From contig CAKZKU010000035.1 in the NCBI GenBank assembly GCA_937124545.1, positions 1 through 43,636 on the forward strand: a DNA stretch of 43,636 nucleotides, given 5' to 3'. Numbering within the stretch: position 1 is the stretch's first letter; the number at the start of each line of letters is the position of its first letter. Of the stretch, positions 34,528 to 42,131 are shown in pieces. Made by a program: the position numbers and the translations under genes. A model generated the notes under the pieces. That model worked only from the letters and a program-made list of their open reading frames with translations. It was not told where the DNA came from and searched no databases. The DNA comes from an uncultured Microbacteriaceae bacterium. Lineage in GTDB: Bacteria; Actinomycetota; Actinomycetes; Actinomycetales; Microbacteriaceae.

Positions 34528-37218
34528 TTAGAGCAACTGCCGCAGGACGTAGGGAAGAATTCCGCCATTACGGTAATAGTCAGCTTCCGCTGGGGTATCA
34601 ATGCGCACGCGAGCCTCGAAGCGAACCTCCCTGGCCCCGTCTGCCGAGTGAGCCGTGGGGGTAGCTACCACCGTCAAGGTGCGGGGCACCTCTCCCTCAT
34701 TGATCGCCTCAATGCCGGCAATCTGGAAGCTTTCCGTTCCGTCAAGACCGAGTGAACCGGCAGATTGGCCCTCGGGGAACTGAAGAGGAATAACACCCAT
34801 ACCGATGAGATTTGAGCGGTGAATGCGCTCGAAACTTTCCGCGATGACTGCCCGCACACCGAGCAAACTTGTGCCTTTGGCCGCCCAGTCTCGTGAGGAT
34901 CCCGACCCGTACTCTTTGCCGGCCAAAATAACGAGGGGCACTCCGGCTTCGCCGTAACGTTCGCTGGCGTCGTAAATCGCACTCTGGTCACCAGATTCAG
35001 TGGTGAAGTCTCGGGTGAAACCACCCTCCACGCCATCTAGCAGGAGGTTCTTCAGGCGAATGTTGGCAAACGTGCCGCGAATCATCACTTCGTGGTTTCC
35101 CCGGCGCGACCCGTAGGAGTTGAAGTCTGCGCGCTCGATGCCATGGTCACTGAGATAGCGTCCAGCGGGCGAGTCAGCCTTGATGGAGCCAGCCGGAGAG
35201 ATGTGATCTGTGGTCACCGAATCTCCCAACAGGGCCAACACTCGAGCATTCGAGATGTCTGTCACAGGTTGTGGGGCCAGAGTCATGCCGTCAAAGTACG
35301 GGGGTTTCCGGACGTAGGTTGACTCCCCATCCCATTCGAACGTGTCGCCCTCGGGTGTGGGAAGCGAGCGCCACCGCTCGTCACCCTCAAAAACGCTCGC
35401 ATACTGGGTTTGGAACATCTCGGTGCTGATGGACGAATCAATCGTGGCCTGGACTTCACTTGCCTCTGGCCAGATATCCGCCAAAAATACATCTTTACCG
35501 TCCGAGTCTGTTCCGAGCGGTTGCTTTTCAAAGTCGAAGTCCATGGTTCCCGCCAACGCGTATGCGATCACCAGCGGCGGGCTAGCCAGGTAATTCATCT
35601 TCACGTCAGGGTTGATACGGCCTTCAAAGTTTCGGTTTCCCGAGAGAACCGCAGTGACGGCAAGATCGTTATCCGAAACGGCCTGCGAGATCTCCTCGGC
35701 GAGCGGGCCCGAGTTACCGATACACGTGGTGCAGCCATAGCCAACGTGGTAGAAGCCCAAAGCCTCAAGGTCATCCATCAGACCGGCTTTTTCGTAGTAG
35801 TCGGTGACGACTTTGGAGCCCGGGGCGAGGGTGGTCTTCACCCAGGGCTTGGACTTCAAGCCTTTGTTGCGCGCATTGCGCGCCAACAGGCCAGCGGCGA
35901 GCATAACCGACGGGTTCGAGGTGTTGGTGCACGAGGTGATCGCGGCGATCGTGACCGCGCCATTGGTCAACTCAAAAGAGTTGCCGTCACTGTTAACCGA
36001 GACGGCCTCCTTGGCGGTTTCGGAGGACAGGTAATCGGCGACGTCGCTATGGAACTTCTCTTTGGCGCCACTGAGTTCAATACGATCCTGGGGTCGACGG
36101 GGCCCGGCGATGCTGGGGACAACGGTCGAGAGGTCAAGCTCCATGTATTCGCTGTACCGGGGTTCAATGTCCGGGTTGTGCCACAGGCCCTGAGCCTTGG
36201 AGTAGGCCTCGACCAACGCGATCTGCTCGGCCGAGCGACCAGTGAGGCTCAGGTAGTCCAGGGTGACCTGATCAATGGGGAACATGGCCGCCGTCGAGCC
36301 AAACTCGGGGCTCATGTTTCCGATCGTCGCCCGGTTCGCCAGCGGCACCTGGGAGACCCCTGCCCCATAAAATTCGACAAACTTGCCGACCACGCCGTGC
36401 TCACGGAGCATCTGGGTGATTGTCAGCACCACGTCCGTGGCGGTCACACCCATCGGGATTGCGCCTGAGAGCTTGAAGCCAACGACGCGGGGAATCAGCA
36501 TGGAAACGGGCTGCCCGAGCATTGCTGCCTCTGCCTCAATGCCGCCAACGCCCCAACCAAGGATGCCCAAACCGTTAACCATTGTGGTGTGAGAGTCGGT
36601 TCCAACACAGGTGTCTGGGAATGCCTGGGTCACGCCATCCAGGTCTTTCGTGTAGGTCACTTTGGCGAGGTTTTCGATGTTTACCTGGTGGACAATTCCA
36701 GTTCCTGGAGGAACAACTTTGAAGTTTTCGAAGGCTTCCTGGCCCCAGCGCAGGAACTGGTAGCGCTCGCCATTTCGGCCGTACTCGATCTCAACGTTGC
36801 GCTCAAGCGAGTCCGGGCGCCCAAACAGATCAGCGATGACAGAGTGGTCAATCACAAGTTCTGCCGGAGACAGTGGGTTCACCTTGCTGGGATCTCCCCC
36901 AAGGTCAACGATGGCTTCGCGCATCGTTGCGAGGTCGACGATGCACGGCACGCCTGTGAAGTCTTGGAGCACAACGCGGGCCGGGGTGAATTGAATCTCC
37001 GTTGAAGGCTCGGCGTTCTGATCCCAATTCCCGAGAGCTTCGATCTGCTCGCGCGTAATGTTCGCACCGTCCTCGGTGCGCAGAAGGTTTTCCAGGAGAA
37101 CTTTGAGGCTAAAAGGCAAGGTCTCGTGACCGTCCACCGCGTCGGTGCGGAAGATCTCGTAGCGTGCGCCTGCTACTTCAAGATCTGAGCGGGATTGAAA
37201 ACTGTTAAGAGACACCAC
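34528..37218 (-). CDS. acnA: Aconitate hydratase (AcnA/IRP type)
   Basis: Isomerises citrate to isocitrate in the citric acid cycle using a [4Fe-4S] cluster. The 896-residue protein has the AcnA layout: [35 protein letters not shown], the [18 protein letters not shown] block, and the cluster cysteines in [14 protein letters not shown] and [14 protein letters not shown]. The C-terminal swivel domain has [20 protein letters not shown]. Two in-frame GTG codons stand in tandem; AAGGAG lies six bases before the first and nine before the second. It is the last gene after dut–DUF3710–DUF3159, with a 55-base leader containing palindromes. Confidence 0.97.
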   Translation of the reverse strand: MVSLNSFQSRSDLEVAGARYEIFRTDAVDGHETLPFSLKVLLENLLRTEDGANITREQIEALGNWDQNAEPSTEIQFTPARVVLQDFTGVPCIVDLATMREAIVDLGGDPSKVNPLSPAELVIDHSVIADLFGRPDSLERNVEIEYGRNGERYQFLRWGQEAFENFKVVPPGTGIVHQVNIENLAKVTYTKDLDGVTQAFPDTCVGTDSHTTMVNGLGILGWGVGGIEAEAAMLGQPVSMLIPRVVGFKLSGAIPMGVTATDVVLTITQMLREHGVVGKFVEFYGAGVSQVPLANRATIGNMSPEFGSTAAMFPIDQVTLDYLSLTGRSAEQIALVEAYSKAQGLWHNPDIEPRYSEYMELDLSTVVPSIAGPRRPQDRIELSGAKEKFHSDVADYLSSETAKEAVSVNSDGNSFELTNGAVTIAAITSCTNTSNPSVMLAAGLLARNARNKGLKSKPWVKTTLAPGSKVVTDYYEKAGLMDDLEALGFYHVGYGCTTCIGNSGPLAEEISQAVSDNDLAVTAVLSGNRNFEGRINPDVKMNYLASPPLVIAYALAGTMDFDFEKQPLGTDSDGKDVFLADIWPEASEVQATIDSSISTEMFQTQYASVFEGDERWRSLPTPEGDTFEWDGESTYVRKPPYFDGMTLAPQPVTDISNARVLALLGDSVTTDHISPAGSIKADSPAGRYLSDHGIERADFNSYGSRRGNHEVMIRGTFANIRLKNLLLDGVEGGFTRDFTTESGDQSAIYDASERYGEAGVPLVILAGKEYGSGSSRDWAAKGTSLLGVRAVIAESFERIHRSNLIGMGVIPLQFPEGQSAGSLGLDGTESFQIAGIEAINEGEVPRTLTVVATPTAHSADGAREVRFEARVRIDTPAEADYYRNGGILPYVLRQLL

Positions 37219-37273
37219 AACCGACTCCTTCTGCTGGGGAACCCCAGATATCTTTACGTCGAGATAAATCTTA
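37219..37273 (-). promoter_or_regulatory. acnA leader with palindromes
   Basis: The 55 bases between DUF3159 and acnA contain AGATAAATCT (37262-37271) and the perfect palindrome AGATATCT (37246-37253), centres 17 bases apart. CTGGGGAACCCCAG (37234-37247) follows just before the AAGGAG. A hairpin with the same arms, CCCCAG/CTGGGG, lies at 37288-37303 inside the end of DUF3159. They could be an operator and an attenuating hairpin; no known AcnR or iron-regulator box is recognisable. Confidence 0.35.
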
Positions 37274-37972
37274 TCATCTTGACGGTGCCCCAGACCGCTG
37301 GGGAGTGTGCATGAACATCACCCAGGTCAACCAGAGACCCGCCGCGTAGAGCGGCACGCCGAGTACCAGTTTGGCAATCGCGAGAGCGCTGACTTCGCCC
37401 GCGAGATACAGCGGAACCTGAATCGCTAGGCGTAGGCCAAAGATCCCCACCCACATCCAGGTGGAGATATAGGCGATTCGCGCCAGACGGGGCTGCTGGC
37501 GCCACGCCGGTTCTCCTTTGAGCAGCCCGTACAGCCACCCCGCGAGGGGCCGCCGAATCACCAGAGAAGTCAAAATGGCAGCGATCCAGATCGCGTTTAC
37601 TCCAAAGCCCAGTAGAAAATTGTCTTCTGCACGACCACTCGTAATGGCCACCGTCGCTGAGGCCGTTACGCCGATCAGGCCAGCGATTGCAGGCATGACC
37701 TGGGATCGCGTCAGGAGCCGAACCGCGATCAGCACAATGGAGAGCACCACGGGAGCGCTGACCGAGAGGAAAACATCGGCTGTCAGGGCGTAAACCGTGA
37801 GAAAACCGAGACCCGGAGTCACCGACTCCACAACACCACGGGTTTTGCCCACCGCCGACCAAATTGCCGCCCCCATGGGAGCTTCGGGGTCGGCAAGGTC
37901 TCCTAGCCGCGAATCCCGCAGTGCTTTTGTTGCGATCTCTACAGGCTCAGTCTCGCGTGGTTCGAGGGACAC
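37274..37972 (-). CDS. DUF3159 family membrane protein
   Basis: A 232-residue integral membrane protein of an actinobacterial family without known function. It has a soluble start (residues 1-45, with [20 protein letters not shown]) and about six helices, among them [36 protein letters not shown] and [20 protein letters not shown]. The positively charged loop [19 protein letters not shown] is typical of the family. GTG start, three bases after DUF3710. It stands in the dut–DUF3710–DUF3159–acnA run, and its association with DUF3710 is conserved in actinobacteria. Confidence 0.87.
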   Translation of the reverse strand: MSLEPRETEPVEIATKALRDSRLGDLADPEAPMGAAIWSAVGKTRGVVESVTPGLGFLTVYALTADVFLSVSAPVVLSIVLIAVRLLTRSQVMPAIAGLIGVTASATVAITSGRAEDNFLLGFGVNAIWIAAILTSLVIRRPLAGWLYGLLKGEPAWRQQPRLARIAYISTWMWVGIFGLRLAIQVPLYLAGEVSALAIAKLVLGVPLYAAGLWLTWVMFMHTPQRSGAPSR

Positions 37973-37975
37973 AGG

Positions 37976-38599
37976 CTACTGTGCCTCCCGGCTTGAAGTT
38001 TCCGGCGTCGCGGGGACTTGGAGCGGCAAAAGGTCTCGTGGTGGGAGAGGTGTATTCCCGCGGACAACGACCACACTCCGGATAATTCGGTGAATCGCGA
38101 CGGCCGCTTCAGCATCCGAGGCCGCTTCCCCGCCGATTACTGCACGAAGGAACCAGCGAGGTCCATCGATGCCAACAAAGCGAACTTTGCGAGTCCCGAA
38201 TTGGCCGTCTGCTTGGACGGGAACTGAGGCGACGAGCTCTGGACCAAACGGCCCGTCTGCTTCGAGGGCAGTTCCACCCTGCGAGGCAATTTGCTGCTGA
38301 ATTTGGGCCCTGATTGGGTGCCACAAACCACTAGACCGTGGCGCTGCAAAAGGTTGAAGCTGCACCGTCGAGCCCTGGTACTCCAGTGTTACCGCTACCG
38401 CGCGGTCGTTTGATTTATCGACTTCCATCCGCAGCTGCATGCCCCGTTGGGGTTCGACGCGCAGGCTCCCAAGGTCAACCGAGGGCTTGATGGCACCCGA
38501 TTCGTTCTCATCGAGTGGCCCCGCACTTGATCTGTCGGCCGGCGCAGATTTCTCAAATTCTTGCTCACCCTCGATGGGGACGCCTGCACTGTCGGTCAC
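37976..38599 (-). CDS. DUF3710 family protein
   Basis: A 207-residue soluble protein of an actinobacterial family with unknown role. The first 45 residues are acidic and low in order. The conserved part begins SVDLGSLRVEPQRGMQLRME and has VTLEYQGSTVQLQPFAAPRS, LWHPIRAQIQQQIASQGG and FVGIDGPRWFLRAVIGGEA, an alternating strand pattern. The GTG start is nine bases after dut, so the two are cotranscribed; the dut–DUF3710 pairing is widespread in actinobacteria, which hints at nucleotide or DNA metabolism without proving it. Confidence 0.88.
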   Translation of the reverse strand: MTDSAGVPIEGEQEFEKSAPADRSSAGPLDENESGAIKPSVDLGSLRVEPQRGMQLRMEVDKSNDRAVAVTLEYQGSTVQLQPFAAPRSSGLWHPIRAQIQQQIASQGGTALEADGPFGPELVASVPVQADGQFGTRKVRFVGIDGPRWFLRAVIGGEAASDAEAAVAIHRIIRSVVVVRGNTPLPPRDLLPLQVPATPETSSREAQ

Positions 38600-38608
38600 A
38601 AAAACAGC

Positions 38609-39049
38609 CTACTCGGCGGAAACCCCGGTGGAGCCGAACCCACCATCGGAACGCTCGGTGCCCGGCAGTTTCTCCACTTCGTGGAAACGCGCACGGGACA
38701 CCGGTTGAATCACCAGTTGAGCAATACGGTCGCCAGCCTGAATCACGAAGGTTTCCTTCGGGTCGAGGTTGATCACAACAACCCTGATTTCGCCGCGGTA
38801 TCCCGCATCAATCACACCGGGCGCGTTCACGAGCGATATCCCGTGCTTGACCGCCAAACCACTGCGCGGCATCACGAGGCCAACAAACCCATTGGGTAAG
38901 GCTAGGGAAACCCCCGTGTCTACCAGCGCACGCTCGCCCGGCTTCAGCGTGTGAGCAGAGGCTGCGCTCAAATCCGCGCCCGCATCCCCTGGTTTCGCGT
39001 AAACCGGGAGTGGCCCCTGAACCAACACATCGACCTGTGACGCAGACAT
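38609..39049 (-). CDS. dut: dUTP diphosphatase
   Basis: Hydrolyses dUTP to dUMP, keeping uracil out of DNA and feeding dTMP synthesis. The 146-residue trimeric dUTPase shows its motifs in order: AKPGDAGADLSA, MPRSGLAVKHGISL, NAPGVIDAGYRGEIRV, DRIAQLVIQP and the C-terminal RSDGGFGSTG. The ATG at 39047-39049 has no ribosome site and lies six bases after TAGCCT, which suggests leaderless translation. It heads dut–DUF3710–DUF3159–acnA and is divergent from DUF3093. Confidence 0.97.
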   Translation of the reverse strand: MSASQVDVLVQGPLPVYAKPGDAGADLSAASAHTLKPGERALVDTGVSLALPNGFVGLVMPRSGLAVKHGISLVNAPGVIDAGYRGEIRVVVINLDPKETFVIQAGDRIAQLVIQPVSRARFHEVEKLPGTERSDGGFGSTGVSAE

Positions 39050-39055
39050 GTTCCA

Positions 39056-39061
39056 AGGCTA
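39056..39061 (-). promoter_or_regulatory. Candidate -10 box of dut, leaderless
   Basis: The minus strand reads TAGCCT, then TGGAAC, then the dut ATG. It lies in the 31-base divergent gap with DUF3093. No -35 consensus. Confidence 0.45.
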
Positions 39062-39080
39062 TACGTGGTGCAATAGGAGG

Positions 39081-39557
39081 GTGGCTACCTATCGCGAAAA
39101 GCTTTCCCCCAGCGTCTGGCTCATGGTTGCCATCGGGTTGGTGATCCCGGCAACCGCTCTCATCTTCCTTCCGGTGAACCTGCCGCTCGGCATCGCTGTT
39201 GGCGCGGGACTGTGGGCGGGCTCTGTGGGTCTCCTGTGGTGGGCCGCGCCCGCGCTACGGGTGGAGAACGGAATGTTCCACGCCGGACGCGCCAGCATCG
39301 AACTCTCCTTCGTCGGTCAGGCCTTGGCATTCACCAAGGAGGAGGCACGAGCGCAGCGAGGTGTCGAATTAGATGCACGAGCGTGGCTTGCGCTTCGACC
39401 CTGGGTTGACGCGGTAGTCCGGGTGGAACTGACAGACCCTTCAGACCCCACGCCCTACTGGCTTGTCTCCAGCAAGAAACCCGACGCCCTCATCGCAGCC
39501 CTGCAGGCAGCGCAGCCCTCTAGCGCGAACACTCCTGGCAAACAGAGCCCAATTTAG
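39081..39557 (+). CDS. DUF3093 family membrane protein
   Basis: A 158-residue actinobacterial protein of unknown function. After ATYREKLSPSVWLMVAIG come two membrane helices (residues about 12-60), then a small domain with ALRVENGMFHAGRASIELSF and VRVELTDPSDPTPYWLVSSK. Family members start right before the YREKL motif, so GTG 39081 is preferred over ATG 39048. Oddly, AGGAGG abuts this GTG with no spacer. The last 38 bases overlap DUF4193 on the other strand. Confidence 0.82.
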   Translation: MATYREKLSPSVWLMVAIGLVIPATALIFLPVNLPLGIAVGAGLWAGSVGLLWWAAPALRVENGMFHAGRASIELSFVGQALAFTKEEARAQRGVELDARAWLALRPWVDAVVRVELTDPSDPTPYWLVSSKKPDALIAALQAAQPSSANTPGKQSPI

Positions 39558-39813
39558 TGTCGTGATCGAGCTGCGAGCGGTGTTTCACCAGGAAACATTC
39601 GACGCAGGTGAATTCATCGGCTTGAGGTGGCAACACCACAACATCAAGTTCCACGTTCGCAAGGTCCTGCCCCGCTAGTTCGAGGGACCCAAGGTTGTCT
39701 GCATCTTCCGTGTCGACGACTCCCGAGAGTTTGTCCGGCACCCGCTCTTGCAGAGCTTGGATTGACTCGGTGTCCTCTTCGGTCTTCCGTGGGGCGTCGT
39801 AGTCGGTAGCCAT
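39520..39813 (-). CDS. DUF4193 zinc-ribbon-like protein
   Basis: A 97-residue actinobacterial protein. It starts MATDYDAPRKTEEDTESIQA, has an acidic middle and ends in a likely zinc ribbon with two cysteine pairs, FTCVECFLV and GSVCQECSR, separated by 16 to 18 residues. The function is unknown; a structural or regulatory role with RNA polymerase or DNA is only a guess. AGGGAG lies upstream of ATG 39813. The terminal zinc pair lies within the antisense overlap with DUF3093. Confidence 0.87.
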   Translation of the reverse strand: MATDYDAPRKTEEDTESIQALQERVPDKLSGVVDTEDADNLGSLELAGQDLANVELDVVVLPPQADEFTCVECFLVKHRSQLDHDTKLGSVCQECSR

Positions 39814-40013
39814 GGTTCTCTTGCTCCCTGTATCAAAGTGGGGTGGAAAGTGGGCGACAGTTTGCCGGATTAACCTGCGAAACCGCAAGCCATCGGGTGC
39901 TATCGGGCTACACAGTAACGCCCAGCAACGACTTAGGGTGGCGCCACACCCGAAATATTGCGAATCTCGGCAAGCATTCGTGGCAAGCTAAGCCGAGAGG
40001 AGAGGTGTTCAGG
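39814..40013. other. Divergent control region between DUF4193 and sepH
   Basis: The longest gap in the window, about 200 bases. It contains the sepH ribosome site (GAGAGGAGAGG, 39995-40005), a small TGCG/CGCA hairpin, TAGGGT near 39935 on the plus strand as a possible -10 box, and GATACA on the minus strand near the DUF4193 start. No promoter is convincing and I see no small gene or RNA. Confidence 0.4.
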
Positions 40014-40994
40014 ATGAAGCTACTCAGTGTTGTGGGAACAGAAGACGACCACCTGATTGTGGTCTCTGAGGATGGCGAGAGGTTTCACATTCCGCTAAGC
40101 CAGTCCCTGATTGATGCCGTCCGCAAGCCCGCAGCAAGCTCTCCTTCGCCCCGTCGGGTGAGCCCCCGCGACATTCAAGCGCACATCCGACGCGGACTCA
40201 GCGCGGCGCAGGTGGCAGACCTGACTGGCGAAGAGGTCGACTACGTCCAGAAATACGAGGGCCCCGTCCTCGCCGAGCGCGGATTTATTGCCGATCAGGC
40301 CCGGGCCGTTGGGGTGACGTCCAAGGACGGCGAGCACACCACTTTTGGCGCCTCTGTTCACGCGCGCTTGGAAGATATTGGGGCCACAGAAGAGGGCTGG
40401 AGCGCGTGGCGGGAAGAAACCGGTTGGCAGCTCGAGCTCACCTTCACCGATGGAGAAGTCGAACACAAAGCACGCTGGTCCTTCGAGCCCAAAAAGCACG
40501 TCATCGAAGCGTTGAATGAGGATGCCCGGGTACTTTCGCGGCACGAGCCGATGCCAGCGACTCTTATCCCGACCCTCGCTGCTGTCGAGGAAGAGACCGA
40601 ACCCGAACGTTTTGACTCAGAAATTTTCGAAGAACCTTCCCTCTCCGAAACAGGACCCCTACTTGAACCGGTGCCCTATGGAAGAAGCTCAGGAGAGGAA
40701 GGCCGCATGGCGGATACTGCGGACCTCCTCGAAGTCCTGCGAAAGAAGCGCGGCGAGCGGGACCCCGGGCCCGAAACCGCAGGGGCCAACGACTCCCACC
40801 CAGCGACGGGAAACATCAGGCTTGTTGACAGCGAGGAGGAAGGCACCGCGCCCGTCACCAACATCGGAGACCATGCGGCGCCCGATGGGGATGATGACCC
40901 AGAGCCACCTCCCACCGGGAAGTCCAAACGACCGGGCATGCCGAGCTGGGATGACATTGTTTTTGGCGCTCGAGGGGACGACGATCCGGCTTAG
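40014..40994 (+). CDS. sepH: Septation protein SepH
   Basis: SepH binds FtsZ and promotes its assembly at division sites in Streptomyces and mycobacteria. The 326-residue protein has the conserved N-terminal DUF3071 domain (MKLLSVVGTEDDHLIVVSED) with its helix-turn-helix-like core RDIQAHIRRGLSAAQVADLT and YVQKYEGPVLAERGFIADQA. A second conserved part is WSAWREETGWQLELTFTDG. The C-terminal half is long, acidic and disordered, ending MPSWDDIVFGARGDD, a motif conserved in SepH. ATG 40014 has a good ribosome site at eight bases; the longer frame from 39843 is not used. The stop interlocks with the phosphodiesterase stop by four bases. Confidence 0.92.
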   Translation: MKLLSVVGTEDDHLIVVSEDGERFHIPLSQSLIDAVRKPAASSPSPRRVSPRDIQAHIRRGLSAAQVADLTGEEVDYVQKYEGPVLAERGFIADQARAVGVTSKDGEHTTFGASVHARLEDIGATEEGWSAWREETGWQLELTFTDGEVEHKARWSFEPKKHVIEALNEDARVLSRHEPMPATLIPTLAAVEEETEPERFDSEIFEEPSLSETGPLLEPVPYGRSSGEEGRMADTADLLEVLRKKRGERDPGPETAGANDSHPATGNIRLVDSEEEGTAPVTNIGDHAAPDGDDDPEPPPTGKSKRPGMPSWDDIVFGARGDDDPA

Positions 40995-42118
40995 GCCCAA
41001 GCGCCCGCCAGAATCACGGGAACTTCACGCTCACGCGTGGTGACAGACCCGTGTTGGCCCACCATGGCCTGCGACTTAGTTGGAGCAGTTGGGCCGTGAT
41101 AAATCGCCACTGGTTTCTCACAGACGATCACCACATCCCCTATGCGCTGTGCCACTTCGGGGGCGACCTCTCCCAGTGCACCGCTGGAGACAACCTGCTC
41201 GCGGGTCAATACCTGGGCCTTGTCGCCCACCCGCTGTCTCCACGCCAATACCAGCTCGTCGCGTTTCGCATCCGCCGATAGGTAGATCTGCGGCGCGCGA
41301 GGCTCGCCCGCCCACGCAACCACACCCTCCAAGAGCGGCGAATCAGCCTGCACCACGATTTTGTCGTCATCGGCCACATCCACCATCCCGTGATCAGCCG
41401 TAACGATGAGTCCTGTCTGGGGACCCAGGACAGACGCGCATTCACCGAGCTCCGCGTCCAACTCCTCGAGGCGGTGGAGCCACGAATCGGATTCGCAGCC
41501 ACTGCCGTGCCCCGTGCGATCCAGTGCAGGCCAATAGAGATAGGCAAGGCCCAGGGGTGTCGAATCGAAAAAGGCCTTCGCGTTGTCGAATTGCTCACTC
41601 AGGGACCGCGCTGCCCGGAATTCGGCGCCGCGCCAGACAGCCTTGGTGAAATCCGAGTCCGCAAAGCGCGCTTCCCCTTGGGACAGAGACGGTATTCCCT
41701 GGGCTGCAGCGCGCTCAAAGACGGTCTGGGACCTCTGCCAACTTCCCAACTCCACGGTTGGTTCCCAGTCCTTCAGGTGGTTGACGATCTGTCCGCTCTC
41801 GGGGTCTCGGAGCGAATACCCCGCAATTCCATGCTCCCCCGCTTGCACGCCAGTCGTCAGGGTTGTCAGCGCGGACGCTGTCGTGGAGGGGAATCCCACA
41901 TCCGCCCGCAGTCCATGAGCTTTCCAGGCTCTCGTGAGCCACCGGGCATGACCAGCGTGGTCCCGGAGATTAGCCGCCCCCATGCCATCGACCACCAGCA
42001 CGGCAGCGTGTGTGACCGGCGCCAATCCCAGGGGATTTGACGCACCAGAGAGCGCCTGGAGACAACTCGGCATCACATCGGCAAGCCTCAACGAAGCGTC
42101 GATGGGGGCGAGTAACAT
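40991..42118 (-). CDS. Alkaline-phosphatase-superfamily protein (nucleotide pyrophosphatase/phosphodiesterase type)
   Basis: A 375-residue metal-dependent hydrolase of the superfamily fold. Visible sites are the first metal Asp in [14 protein letters not shown], the Thr nucleophile region [17 protein letters not shown], the Asp and His of [13 protein letters not shown], the Asp-His pair of [10 protein letters not shown] and the last His of AMVGQHGS. There is no signal peptide, so it may act in the cytoplasm. The substrate is unknown. Actinobacteria often have it between sepH and parC. The ATG has no ribosome site; TAGGAT ends seven bases before it. Confidence 0.88.
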   Translation of the reverse strand: MLLAPIDASLRLADVMPSCLQALSGASNPLGLAPVTHAAVLVVDGMGAANLRDHAGHARWLTRAWKAHGLRADVGFPSTTASALTTLTTGVQAGEHGIAGYSLRDPESGQIVNHLKDWEPTVELGSWQRSQTVFERAAAQGIPSLSQGEARFADSDFTKAVWRGAEFRAARSLSEQFDNAKAFFDSTPLGLAYLYWPALDRTGHGSGCESDSWLHRLEELDAELGECASVLGPQTGLIVTADHGMVDVADDDKIVVQADSPLLEGVVAWAGEPRAPQIYLSADAKRDELVLAWRQRVGDKAQVLTREQVVSSGALGEVAPEVAQRIGDVVIVCEKPVAIYHGPTAPTKSQAMVGQHGSVTTREREVPVILAGAWA

Positions 42119-42131
42119 AAGCGCAATCCTA
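42113..42131. promoter_or_regulatory. Interlocked divergent -10 boxes of the phosphodiesterase and parC
   Basis: The two start codons (42116-42118 minus, 42131-42133 plus) are 12 bases apart. TAGGAT for the minus gene covers 42126-42131, ending on the A of the parC ATG and seven bases from its own ATG. TAACAT for parC covers 42113-42118, over the minus gene's ATG, 12 bases before parC. Neither gene has a ribosome site. No -35 consensus is seen. Confidence 0.45.

Noticed and set aside
35410..36468. 352-codon open frame antisense to acnA
   Set aside because: Codon-phase shadow of a GC-rich gene; low-complexity Arg/Gly/Val composition, no domain, no ribosome site, and the minus strand is certain aconitase.
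37254..37862. 202-codon minus-strand frame overlapping DUF3159
   Set aside because: Different reading frame of the DUF3159 gene; Arg/Gly/Cys-rich with no family likeness.
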